64,000 nt of DNA from Fodinibacter sp963707895 (GTDB lineage: Bacteria; Actinomycetota; Actinomycetes; Actinomycetales; Dermatophilaceae): contig CAVPRS010000007.1 in the NCBI GenBank assembly GCA_963707895.1, positions 62,001 to 126,000 of the forward strand, in the 5' to 3' direction. Made by a program: the position numbers and the translations under genes. Shown piece after piece: positions 36,448-43,951 of this stretch (its first letter is position 1; every line of letters starts with the position of its first letter). The notes below the pieces were generated by a model that worked only from the letters and a program-made list of their open reading frames with translations, was not told where the DNA came from and made no database searches.

Positions 36448-37422
36448 ATGCCAGAGTTCTCCGAAGAGCTTCTCCGCCTGATCGCGCGCCAGGACGGCGT
36501 CGTCACCCGAGCGCAGCTCGTCGCGGGAGGCGTCTCTGGAGCAGCGGTGCGGTGGAACAGCGGTCGTGCGTGGCGGGTGCTGCTGCCGCATGTCGTCATC
36601 CTCGCTCGGGAGGCGCCGCGGCCTCGGCAACGACTGGTGGCCGGGCTGCTCTGGGCGGGAGAGCGGTCTGTGTTGGCCGGGGCCACCGCAGCCATCCAGC
36701 ACGGAATCACCTCGGCCGACCCCCGCGACCGCGTGCACCTCATCGTGCCGGCACCGCTCAGCAGCCGTCGGAGCGGCTTCGCCGAGGTGCGGCGAACCCT
36801 CCTTCACGACGACGGGGTCGTCACCCGTGGCCCGATCCGGCTGTCGTCGCCGGCTCGGGCCGCCGTCGACGCGGCGCGCGCCGCCGGATCCGACGACACC
36901 CGATCGGCGATCCTCATCGAGGCGGTGCAGCGTGGCCTGGCGTCGGTCGACGACCTCGCGGAGTGGGTGCACCGGCTCCGCACCAGGGATGCCGCAGGCC
37001 TGCGCGTCCCGCTGGAGCACGCGGCATCCGGCGCCTGGTCGGTACCCGAGCGCGAGCTGCTCGACCTGGTCGCGACCTCTCGGGTGCTCCCGCCCGCGTG
37101 GCCCAACCCCACCCTGAGAACGATGACCGGTAGAGGGCTCGTCACGCCCGACGTGTGGTTCGACGACGTGGCGATGGCCGTGATGGTGCACTCCCGACGG
37201 CACCATGCGGCGCCCGACGACTGGGACGCCACGGTCGAGTCCGACGGTGGCCTCGTCGCCGCAGGTGTGGTGGTCGTGGGGGTCACGCCTCGGCGCATCC
37301 GGGTCAACCCCGCCGACGTGCTCCGGCGGATCGAGCAGACCCACGTGGTGGCCCGAGCCCGCCCACGCCCCCACGTCTTCGCACAGCCCCGTCACGTCGT
37401 CGCGACGGCCGAGGTCGGCTGA
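36448..37422 (+). CDS. AbiEi-type antitoxin-domain protein (type IV TA / DUF559-like)
   Basis: 324 residues from the ATG at 36448, where homology begins; CAGGCT stands 6 nt upstream as a possible leaderless -10. The N-terminal part (LIARQDGVVTRAQLVAGG, AAVRWNSGRAWRVLLPHVV) is the winged-helix AbiEi domain common in actinobacteria, followed by an ATAAIQHGI segment and a C-terminal domain resembling the endonuclease-like fold of DUF559 proteins. No AbiEii toxin is encoded next to it, so a defence role is uncertain. The gene is bracketed on both sides by REP-like palindromes, suggesting a mobile or shuffled cassette. Confidence 0.7.
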   Translation: MPEFSEELLRLIARQDGVVTRAQLVAGGVSGAAVRWNSGRAWRVLLPHVVILAREAPRPRQRLVAGLLWAGERSVLAGATAAIQHGITSADPRDRVHLIVPAPLSSRRSGFAEVRRTLLHDDGVVTRGPIRLSSPARAAVDAARAAGSDDTRSAILIEAVQRGLASVDDLAEWVHRLRTRDAAGLRVPLEHAASGAWSVPERELLDLVATSRVLPPAWPNPTLRTMTGRGLVTPDVWFDDVAMAVMVHSRRHHAAPDDWDATVESDGGLVAAGVVVVGVTPRRIRVNPADVLRRIEQTHVVARARPRPHVFAQPRHVVATAEVG

Positions 37423-37448
37423 GCCACTCCGCCTGTGTTGCCGTCGGT

Positions 37449-37475
37449 GCTACGCGGGGTAGCGTCGGCTGGGCC
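37449..37475. repeat. REP-like palindrome, unit C
   Basis: GCTAC/GTAGC stem around GCGGG, followed by GTCGGCTGGGCC. It starts a run of related units downstream of the AbiEi-type gene. The stem sequence differs from units A, D and F but pairing is kept. Confidence 0.5.
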
Positions 37476-37509
37476 ATTCGAGCGCAGGAACACCGCGTGT
37501 CCACTGGTG

Positions 37510-37541
37510 GTGCGTCTACCGCGGGGTAGAAGGCGTCGGGT
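37510..37541. repeat. REP-like palindrome, unit D
   Basis: GTGCGTCTACCGCGGGG followed by TAGAAGGCGTCGGGT. The stem is TCTACC/GGTAGA, a compensatory version of the TCCACC/GGTGGA stem in units A and F. A GCGCAGGAACACCGCGTG segment occurs just before it and again before unit E. Confidence 0.6.
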
Positions 37542-37578
37542 CCTGTGGCCATTCGGACGCGCAGGAACACCGCGTGCC

Positions 37579-37624
37579 CTACCACTTGGTAGGTGCACCG
37601 AATGGTCCACCTACCAAGTGGTAG
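37579..37624. repeat. REP-like long hairpin, unit E (perfect 17-bp stem)
   Basis: CTACCACTTGGTAGGTG and CACCTACCAAGTGGTAG are exact reverse complements around a 12-nt loop with CACCGAATG. It shares its loop and tail with unit B, but the stem differs and is now perfect. It could end transcription of the AbiEi-type gene and of the convergent GATase gene. Confidence 0.75.
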
Positions 37625-37674
37625 CCGGGGTCGGGTCGCACCGAGGTTCGCGGAGTTCGCGCACTCGGCCTGCG

Positions 37675-38472
37675 CTATGGCGTGGTGGGTGATCCGATCG
37701 GTGCATCCACCGCGGGGTGGACGACGTCGGGTGGCCCGGACACGTCCCCGCCCTCGGCCTCCTTGGCACCGGCGACCACGAGGGCCGCGAACCGCGCGGC
37801 GAAGGGCTGCCACGAGGCTCGCAGCTCCTCGCGCGACGCACGCACCCGCTCGAGCAGCACCTCCTGCTCGGGGGTCAGGCCGTTCGGGGAGTCCCACCGT
37901 AGCCAGGCCGCGAACACCTCCGGCGAGGTCTCGGGGTGGAACTGCACCCCCCACGCCTGCGGCCCGAACCGGATCGCCTGCGGCCGCCCGTCGGGCAGCG
38001 TCGCGAGCACCGTCGCACCCGTCGGTACCTCGGTCACCACGTCGTCGTTGTAGTGGATCGCCGCGAGCCCGTCGAAGCCGCCCAGGAGCGGGTCGGATGC
38101 CGCAGCACCGCTGAGCCGCACCGGAACCGGGCCGATCGTGCGCCCCGAGGGGTTGCGCGACACCGAACCCCCGAGGGCCACGGCCGCCAGCTGGTGACCG
38201 AGGCAGACCCCGAGCGTGGGCACCCCCCGAGCGACGGCATCCGCGAGGAGGGCACGGGTCGGTGCGAGCCACGAGGCGACCGCGTCGTCGCAGGCCCCCA
38301 TCGCCCCGCCGAGCACCACGAGCCCGTCGTGGTCGGCGGCCCACTCCGCGGCCACTGGCTCACCGAGGTCTCCGCGCACGACGTCGAGCTCGAGCCCCAG
38401 CTCGGTCCACCACTCGCCGAGCCACGCCACCGGCGCGTCGGGCTCGTGCTGCACGACCAGGAGGCGCGTCAT
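37675..38472 (-). CDS. Class I glutamine amidotransferase-like protein
   Basis: 265 residues from the ATG at 38472. GATase1 fold with the nucleophile Cys in GVCLGHQLAAVALGG and the catalytic His in WGVQFHPETSPEV, resembling GuaA-like stand-alone amidotransferases of unknown acceptor. The frame runs without a stop into the upstream VIT1 gene, but one base removed just before would place a TGA that overlaps this ATG (TGATG), so I treat them as two genes. The last ~20 residues (from PDVVHPAVDAPIGS) are encoded by REP-like unit F, so the native C-terminus has been replaced or extended by the repeat. Confidence 0.75.
   Translation of the reverse strand: MTRLLVVQHEPDAPVAWLGEWWTELGLELDVVRGDLGEPVAAEWAADHDGLVVLGGAMGACDDAVASWLAPTRALLADAVARGVPTLGVCLGHQLAAVALGGSVSRNPSGRTIGPVPVRLSGAAASDPLLGGFDGLAAIHYNDDVVTEVPTGATVLATLPDGRPQAIRFGPQAWGVQFHPETSPEVFAAWLRWDSPNGLTPEQEVLLERVRASREELRASWQPFAARFAALVVAGAKEAEGGDVSGPPDVVHPAVDAPIGSPTTP
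37695..37732. repeat. REP-like palindrome, unit F, inside the 3' end of the GATase gene
   Basis: 38 bp, identical to unit A except one base (G for A in the loop). Stem TCCACC/GGTGGA, tail ACGACGTCGGGT. It lies within the coding sequence of the GATase gene (minus strand). Units A and F form direct repeats 1.48 kb apart around the AbiEi-type gene. Confidence 0.7.
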
Positions 38473-39201
38473 CAGCCGACCTGGGTGCCCGACGAGGGCA
38501 CCGATGCCGTAGGTGACGACCATCGCGAGCAACCCGCCGACGACGACGCGCACCGTGGCCCGCCTGGCGTCCGAGCTGCCGAGCCGCGCGCTCAGCCAGC
38601 CGGTGAACGCCAGCGCGACCACGACCGCCACGACCGTGACCGGCACCCGCCAGCCCAGGGGCGGCAGCACGATGGCCAGCAGCGGCAGGATCGCACCGAC
38701 GGTGAAGGCTGCCATCGAGGCCCACGCCGCGTGCCACGGGTTGGTGTAGTTGTGCGGGTCGATGCCGAGCTCGGCCTCGGCGTGCGCGCCGAGCGCGTCG
38801 TGGGCCGTCAGCTGCGTCGCCACCTCGAGCGCCAGGGTGGGCGACAGGCCCTTGGCCGCGTAGATGCCCGCCAGCTCGGCGAGCTCGGCCTCGGGCTCCT
38901 CGTCGAGCTCGCGGATCTCCTTGGCGATCAGCGCCTTCTCGGAGTCCCGCTGCGTGCTCACCGACACGTACTCGCCGACGGCCATGCTCATCGCGCCGGC
39001 GGTCAGCCCGGCCAGCCCGGCGGTGAAGACCGCAGCGCGGTCGGTCGTCGCCGCGGCGACGCCGATGACCAGGCCGGCCGTCGACACGATGCCGTCGTTG
39101 GCGCCGAGGACGCCCGCGCGCAGCCAGTTCAGCCGCCCCGCGACCGAGCCGTCGTGCGCCTCGCCGTGCTCGGGCACCAGGTCGAGCCGGGGGTCAGCCA
39201 C
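38472..39201 (-). CDS. VIT1/CCC1 family metal (iron/manganese) transporter
   Basis: About 242 residues, five membrane helices. Hallmarks: LRAGVLGANDGIVSTAGLVIGVAAA at the first helix, AGLTAGAMSMAVGEYVSVSTQ in helix 2, the acidic cytoplasmic helices (KEIRELDEEPEAELAELAGI), and GAILPLLAIVLPP. The GTG start at 39201 overlaps the upstream dehydratase gene by 8 nt. As sequenced the frame continues into the GATase gene; deleting one C near 38485 would give the family-typical ending GALVGTQVG and a stop. I therefore consider the apparent fusion an indel artefact. Confidence 0.8.
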
Positions 39202-39502
39202 CGAAGGTCGCCCCTTGCGCGCGCGCCGCGGCGGAGATGCGGTGCGCCAGCTCGATGTCGAGCTGGGTCAGGCCGCCGGCGTCGTGGGTCGTGAGGAGCC
39301 ACCGGGTGGTGCGCCAGCGGATGTCGATGTCGGGGTGGTGGTTCATCTGCTCCGCCTCGTCGGCCACGGCGTCGACGATGCGGATGGCGGCCGGGAAGTC
39401 CGGTGCCTCCACCGTCGCCACGATGGCCTCACCCTCGCGCTGCCACCCGCTCAGCTCGCGCAGCTGGGTGGTCACCTCGTCGTCGGTCAGCAGTCGGCTC
39501 AT
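39194..39502 (-). CDS. 4a-hydroxytetrahydrobiopterin dehydratase (PCD/DCoH)
   Basis: 102 residues, normal family length. Dehydrates pterin-4a-carbinolamine; bacterial forms may also act with molybdopterin. The active-site signature is seen in EAEQMNHHPDIDIRWRTTRW and in LLTTHDAGGLTQLDIELAHRI, with the paired His of NHHPD. CACAAT stands 6 nt before the ATG, so a leaderless start is likely. Overlaps the following VIT1 gene by 8 nt. Confidence 0.9.
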   Translation of the reverse strand: MSRLLTDDEVTTQLRELSGWQREGEAIVATVEAPDFPAAIRIVDAVADEAEQMNHHPDIDIRWRTTRWLLTTHDAGGLTQLDIELAHRISAAARAQGATFGG

Positions 39503-39554
39503 GGCCCCATTGTGGTCCACCGGCGGATGCCGTGCGCGCGCCGGGCGGCCGGGC

Positions 39555-39617
39555 CACGCAGGACTTCGGGCGGCACGCAGCAATAGCCGCGCGGCATCCG
39601 AACTTCTGCGTGCCGCG
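39555..39617 (-). terminator. Nested inverted repeats, probable terminator of the peptide-importer operon
   Basis: Two overlapping stems occur: CACGCAGGACTTCGG (39555-39569) with CCGAACTTCTGCGTG (39598-39612; 12 of 15 paired), and the exact 11-bp pair GCGGCACGCAG (39570-39580) / CTGCGTGCCGC (39607-39617). They are mutually exclusive folds. The location is 16 bp beyond the last gene of the minus-strand ABC operon. Confidence 0.5.
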
Positions 39618-39632
39618 GGCGGGTGAGCCCGC

Positions 39633-40790
39633 TCAGAGCACCTCGTTGACCGTGGCGGGTGCGGCGAAGGGGTCGCCCTCGAGCCCGTCGTCGTCAGGGG
39701 CGACGAGCACCGGCGTCACCTCGTGCGGGGTGATCTCGCCGCGGTCGATGGCCTCGGCCCAGTGGCAGGCCACCCGGTGGCCATCGGGGACGCCGGGCAG
39801 CTCGACGACGCGCAGCTGCGGCCGCTCGTCGTCGCACCTGGTCTCCTGCCGCCACGGGCAGCGGGTGTGGAACCGGCATCCGGTGGGCGGGTTCGAGGGC
39901 GACGGCAGGTCCCCGGTGAGCAGGATCTGCTCCCGGGTGTCCTCGACGACCGGGTCGGGCACCGGCACGGCCGACAGCAACGCGCGCGTGTAGGGGTGGA
40001 GGGGCTGGGCGTAGAGGTCGTCGGCGGTGGCCTCCTCGACCATCCCGCCGAGGTACATCACGCCGATCCGGTCGCTGATGTGCCGCACGACGGCCAGGTC
40101 GTGGGCGATGACGAGGTAGGTGAGGTCGAACTCGTCCTGCAGCCCGTCGAGCAGGTTGATCACCTGCGCCTGCACCGACACGTCGAGGGCCGAGACCGGC
40201 TCGTCGGCCACGATCAGCTTGGGCTCGACCGACAGCGCCCGGGCGATGCCGATGCGCTGGCGCTGGCCACCCGAGAACTCGTGGGGGTACTTGGTCAGGG
40301 CGGCGGCGGGCAGGCCCACGGCGGCGAGCAGCTCGCGCAGTCGCTTCTTGGTGGCGGCGCCGTCGGTGTCGAGGCCGTGCGCGCGCATCCCCTCGACGAG
40401 CAGCGACTCGACCGACTGACGCGGGTCGAGGCTGCTCATCGGGTCCTGGAAGACCATCTGGAACTCCTTGCGGCGCTGCCGCAGCTCCTTGCCCTTCAGG
40501 CTCGCGACGTCGGTGCCGTCGATGAAGACGCTGCCCTCGGTGGGCGGCTCGAGGTTGAGGATCGCCTTGCCGAGCGTCGACTTGCCGCACCCCGACTCGC
40601 CGACCAGGCCGTAGGTCTCGCCGCGGCGGATCTGCAGGTCGACGCCGTCGACCGCGTAGACGTAGCCGATGACCTTGTCGAAGATGACCCCCCGCTTGAT
40701 CGGGAAGTGCACCTTGACGCCGCGCACGTCGACGAGGACGTCGCGCTCGTCGTCGGCGGGCGGGGCGGGGGTGGTGGCGGTGTCGGTCAT
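39633..40790 (-). CDS. dppF: Oligopeptide/dipeptide ABC transporter ATP-binding protein (DppF/OppF type)
   Basis: 385 residues. Nucleotide-binding subunit with Walker A GESGCGKST at 64-72, signature FSGGQRQRIGIARAL, Walker B LIVADEPVSALD and H-loop VIAHDLAVV. The C-terminal oligopeptide-family domain has YTRALLSAVPVPDP and the Cys-bearing GCRFHTRCPW, which can bind an iron-sulfur cluster in some homologues. Last gene of the dppBCDF operon, 4 bp after dppD. Energises peptide uptake at the inner face of the membrane. Confidence 0.92.
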   Translation of the reverse strand: MTDTATTPAPPADDERDVLVDVRGVKVHFPIKRGVIFDKVIGYVYAVDGVDLQIRRGETYGLVGESGCGKSTLGKAILNLEPPTEGSVFIDGTDVASLKGKELRQRRKEFQMVFQDPMSSLDPRQSVESLLVEGMRAHGLDTDGAATKKRLRELLAAVGLPAAALTKYPHEFSGGQRQRIGIARALSVEPKLIVADEPVSALDVSVQAQVINLLDGLQDEFDLTYLVIAHDLAVVRHISDRIGVMYLGGMVEEATADDLYAQPLHPYTRALLSAVPVPDPVVEDTREQILLTGDLPSPSNPPTGCRFHTRCPWRQETRCDDERPQLRVVELPGVPDGHRVACHWAEAIDRGEITPHEVTPVLVAPDDDGLEGDPFAAPATVNEVL

Positions 40791-40794
40791 CGGG

Positions 40795-41805
40795 TCACCT
40801 CACGGGGTTGTGGCAGCGCAGGGCCCGGCGGGGGGTCTGCTCGAGCTCCGGGGTCGTGCTCGTGCACACGTCGATCGGCTGCGAGCAGCGCGGGGCGAAG
40901 GCGCAGGCGTGGTCCCACGGCAGGTTGTCGGCCACCGACCCGGGGATGGGGGTGAGCCGCTCACCGCGCGGCGCGTCGAGCCGGGGGATCGAGCCGAGCA
41001 GGCCGTTGGTGTACGGGTGGCGGGGGTCGGCGAACAGCTCGTGCCGCTCCCCGCGCTCGACGATGCGTCCGGCGTACAGCACGTTGACCTCGTCGCACAG
41101 GCCCGCGACGACCCCGAGGTCGTGGGTGATCATGACCAGCGCGGTGTCGGTCTCCTGCACGAGCTCCTTGAGGAGCGCGAGGATCTGCGCCTGGATCGTG
41201 ACGTCGAGCGCGGTGGTCGGCTCGTCGGCGATCAGCAGCCGCGGGTTGCACGCGAGTGCCATGGCGATGAGCGCACGCTGGCGCATCCCGCCGCTCATCT
41301 GGTGCGGGTAGTCCTTGAGCCGCCGCTCCGGGTCGGGGATGCCGACCCGCTTGAGCAGGTCGCGGGCCACCGGCTGGGCGCCCCTGCGCGACATCCCGCG
41401 GTGACGCTCGAGCACCTCGGTCACCTGCAGGCCGACCGGCACGACGGGGTTCAGCGAGGACAGCGGGTCCTGGAAGATCATCGCGATGTCGCGCCCTCGC
41501 CGCTCGCGCATCGCCTTCTCGTCGAGCGACAGCAGGTTGGTGCCCTCGAAGGTCGCCTCACCCTCGACCCGGTTGCCTCGCTTGGGCAGCAGGCCCATGA
41601 TCGCCAGCGAGGTGACCGACTTGCCGCAGCCGGACTCGCCGACCAGGCCGACGGTCTGGCCGGGCCGTACGTCGAAGCTCACGCCGTCGACCGCCTTGAA
41701 GGGCTGCTCGCCCTGCCGGGTGAAGGTGACCCGCAGGTCGCGCACCGACAGCAGCGGCTCCTCGCTGCGATGGGCCGTGGGGGGTGGTGTGGCCGTGGCG
41801 GTCAT
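40795..41805 (-). CDS. dppD: Oligopeptide/dipeptide ABC transporter ATP-binding protein (DppD/OppD type)
   Basis: 336 residues. Walker A GLVGESGCGKSVTSLAIMG, signature QMSGGMRQRALIAMAL, Walker B LLIADEPTTALDV and H-loop MITHDLGVVAG. The C-terminal segment YTNGLLGSIPRLDAP with DHACAFAPRCSQPIDVC carries the Cys cluster typical of this family. 7 bp separates it from dppC and 4 bp from dppF. Pairs with DppF as the heterodimeric ATPase. Confidence 0.92.
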   Translation of the reverse strand: MTATATPPPTAHRSEEPLLSVRDLRVTFTRQGEQPFKAVDGVSFDVRPGQTVGLVGESGCGKSVTSLAIMGLLPKRGNRVEGEATFEGTNLLSLDEKAMRERRGRDIAMIFQDPLSSLNPVVPVGLQVTEVLERHRGMSRRGAQPVARDLLKRVGIPDPERRLKDYPHQMSGGMRQRALIAMALACNPRLLIADEPTTALDVTIQAQILALLKELVQETDTALVMITHDLGVVAGLCDEVNVLYAGRIVERGERHELFADPRHPYTNGLLGSIPRLDAPRGERLTPIPGSVADNLPWDHACAFAPRCSQPIDVCTSTTPELEQTPRRALRCHNPVR

Positions 41806-41812
41806 CGGCGCC

Positions 41813-42832
41813 TCACCTCCTGCTCTTGGGGTCGAGGGCCTCGCGCAGCGACTCGCCCATCAGGGTGAAGCCGAGCGCGACGAGGATGATGCACAGCGCC
41901 GGGTAGATCGCGAGGTGCGGGTTGTCGTAGATGAACTGCTGCGAGCGGCCCAGCATCTGGCCCCACTCGGGAGCGTCGTCGTCGGGGTTGCCCAGGCCGA
42001 GGAAGGACAGTGCGGCGGCGTCGATGATCGAGGTCGCGAGCACCAGGGTGGCCTGCACGATGACCGGACCGAGCGAGTTGGGCACCATGTGCCGGAAGAC
42101 GACGGCGCTCGGTTTCACGCCGAGGGCCCGGGCGGCCAGCACGTGGTCGCTGGAACGTTGGGCGAGCATGGAGCCGCGCAACAGCCGGGCGAAGACCGGG
42201 ATCTGCACGACGGCGATGGCGATGATCACCGTCCACTGGCTGGGCTGGCGGGCCAGCGCCGCGATCGACAGGGCGAGCAGCAGCGACGGGATCGAGAGCA
42301 GCACGTCGACGACCCGCATCACGAAGGCGTCGATGGCGCCGCCGAACGCGCCGGACAGGATGCCGAGCACGAGGCCGCCGATCAGACCGATGACGGTCGC
42401 CAGGACACCGACGATGAGGGTCTGACGGCTGCCGACCATGAGGCGCGAGAGGAAGTCGCGGCCCTTGTCGTCCGCGCCGAGCGGGAAGCCGGGCTGGGGG
42501 CCCGGGATCGGGTTCGACTGCGGGCGCACCTTGTCGAGCAGCAGCCCGGCCGCGGGGTCGTGGGGCGCGATCCACGGCGAGATGATCGCGAACACGACGA
42601 AGAGCAGGGTGATGCCCGCGCCCACGAGGAAGACCGGGTCACGGCGCAGGCGCTGCCAGGCGCTCGCGATGAGTGAGACACCTGGCGCCTCGTCGACCGT
42701 GCCGGCGTCGTCGACGAGCACCCCGGCGGGTGGGCCGCTGCCCGCGCGTGGGCCGGCCGTGCTCGCCGCCAGCTCGTCGATGCGCTGCTTGCGGCGGTCC
42801 ATCGGGTTCAGGGAGTTCGCGGGCCGGCTCAT
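41813..42832 (-). CDS. dppC: Oligopeptide/dipeptide ABC transporter permease (DppC/OppC type)
   Basis: 339 residues. Cytoplasmic N-terminus of about 65 residues, then six membrane helices starting FLVGAGITLLFVVFAIISPWI. The family N-terminal cue FPLGADDKGRDFLSRLMVGSR and the EAA loop (RALGVKPSAVVFRHMVPNSL) that docks to the ATPases are clear. The ATG overlaps the dppB stop by 4 nt. Second permease subunit. Confidence 0.92.
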   Translation of the reverse strand: MSRPANSLNPMDRRKQRIDELAASTAGPRAGSGPPAGVLVDDAGTVDEAPGVSLIASAWQRLRRDPVFLVGAGITLLFVVFAIISPWIAPHDPAAGLLLDKVRPQSNPIPGPQPGFPLGADDKGRDFLSRLMVGSRQTLIVGVLATVIGLIGGLVLGILSGAFGGAIDAFVMRVVDVLLSIPSLLLALSIAALARQPSQWTVIIAIAVVQIPVFARLLRGSMLAQRSSDHVLAARALGVKPSAVVFRHMVPNSLGPVIVQATLVLATSIIDAAALSFLGLGNPDDDAPEWGQMLGRSQQFIYDNPHLAIYPALCIILVALGFTLMGESLREALDPKSRR

Positions 42833-43839
42833 CGGGTTCGCACCCTCGGGTCGATCACGGCGTACGAGATGTCGACGACGAGGTTGACGACGACGTAGAT
42901 GGCGGCGGCAGCGAGGATCAGCACCTGCAGCACGGCGTAGTCGCGTCCGCTGAAGGACTGGTACAGGGTCGACCCGAGACCGCCGAAGTTGAAGACCGTC
43001 TCGGTGAGCACGGCCCCGGCGAGCAGGCCACCGGTCTGCAGGCCGATCGTGGTGATGACGGGCAGCAGGGCGTTGCGCATGACGTGCCGGGCCCGGATCA
43101 CCTGGACGGTCAGCCCCTTGGACTCGGCGGTGCGCACGTAGTCCTCGTCGAGCACATCGAGCACCGAGGCCCTGGTGATCCGGAAGATGACGGCGAAGGG
43201 GATCGTCGCGAGGACGATGGAGGGAAGCACGAGGTGCTTCAGGGCGTTCACGGAGCAGTCGAACTCACGCGTCAGCAAGCCGTCGACCACGAAGAACCCG
43301 GTCGTGCGGGTGCAGCCCAGCGCCGAGTCCTGCCGGCCGGACACCGGGAAGGTGTGGGTCTTGACGGCGAACCAGTACTTGAGCAGGAACGCGAGGAAGA
43401 AGACCGGCACGGCGACGCCGATGAGCGACATCACGATCGTGCCGTTGTCGAACGCCGAGCCCTTCCGCTTCGCGGCCAGGTAGCCGAGCGGGATCGCGAA
43501 CACGATGGCGATGGCCATCGCGCAGATGCTCAGCTCGATCGTCGCGGGCAGCCTGGTGAGGAAGATCTGGAAGGCGTCCTGGCCCGGGAGCACTGCCGTC
43601 GAGACGCCGAACTGGCCCCTCCCGATCCGCTGGAGGAACTTGAGGTACTGGACCCAGACGGGCTGGTCGAGGCCGAACGCCTCGGTGAGGGCCGCCCGGG
43701 TTGCGGGGGTGGCCCGCTCGCCGAGGATCGCCGAGACCACACCGCCGGGCAGCGACCGGAGCCAGAAGAAGAGCAGCAGGGAGAGTGCGAACACCACTCC
43801 GATCATCTGGATCAGGCGTCTGATGATGTATCTCGCCAA
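42829..43839 (-). CDS. dppB: Oligopeptide/dipeptide ABC transporter permease (DppB/OppB type)
   Basis: 336 residues. Classic DppB start MARYIIRRLIQMIGVVFALSL, periplasmic loop, and five further helices with the EAA loop region (TAESKGLTVQVIRARHVMRN). First permease gene of the operon; a strong hairpin (43871-43908) lies between it and the upstream binding-protein gene, so it is probably expressed by partial read-through. Confidence 0.92.
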   Translation of the reverse strand: MARYIIRRLIQMIGVVFALSLLLFFWLRSLPGGVVSAILGERATPATRAALTEAFGLDQPVWVQYLKFLQRIGRGQFGVSTAVLPGQDAFQIFLTRLPATIELSICAMAIAIVFAIPLGYLAAKRKGSAFDNGTIVMSLIGVAVPVFFLAFLLKYWFAVKTHTFPVSGRQDSALGCTRTTGFFVVDGLLTREFDCSVNALKHLVLPSIVLATIPFAVIFRITRASVLDVLDEDYVRTAESKGLTVQVIRARHVMRNALLPVITTIGLQTGGLLAGAVLTETVFNFGGLGSTLYQSFSGRDYAVLQVLILAAAAIYVVVNLVVDISYAVIDPRVRTR

Positions 43840-43870
43840 CTCGGGCTCCTAGGTTCGCCGGACAACAGAG

Positions 43871-43908
43871 GTGGCCGCCTCGGACCCTAACGGGTTCGGG
43901 GCGGCCAC
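43871..43908 (-). terminator. Partial (attenuating) terminator between binding-protein and permease genes
   Basis: GTGGCCGCCTCGGACCC and GGGTTCGGGGCGGCCAC pair at 15 of 17 positions around a TAAC tetraloop. It lies 44 bp after the substrate-binding-protein stop codon. Such hairpins keep binding-protein mRNA in excess over permease mRNA in peptide operons. Confidence 0.6.
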
Positions 43909-43951
43909 CGCTTGCTCTGCTGCGATCAACACGGGGCCGAGGCCCCATTCG

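Noticed and set aside
40669..41868. 399-codon plus-strand frame opposite the peptide-importer ATPase genes
   Set aside because: Complement of conserved Walker-containing coding sequence; no independent support.
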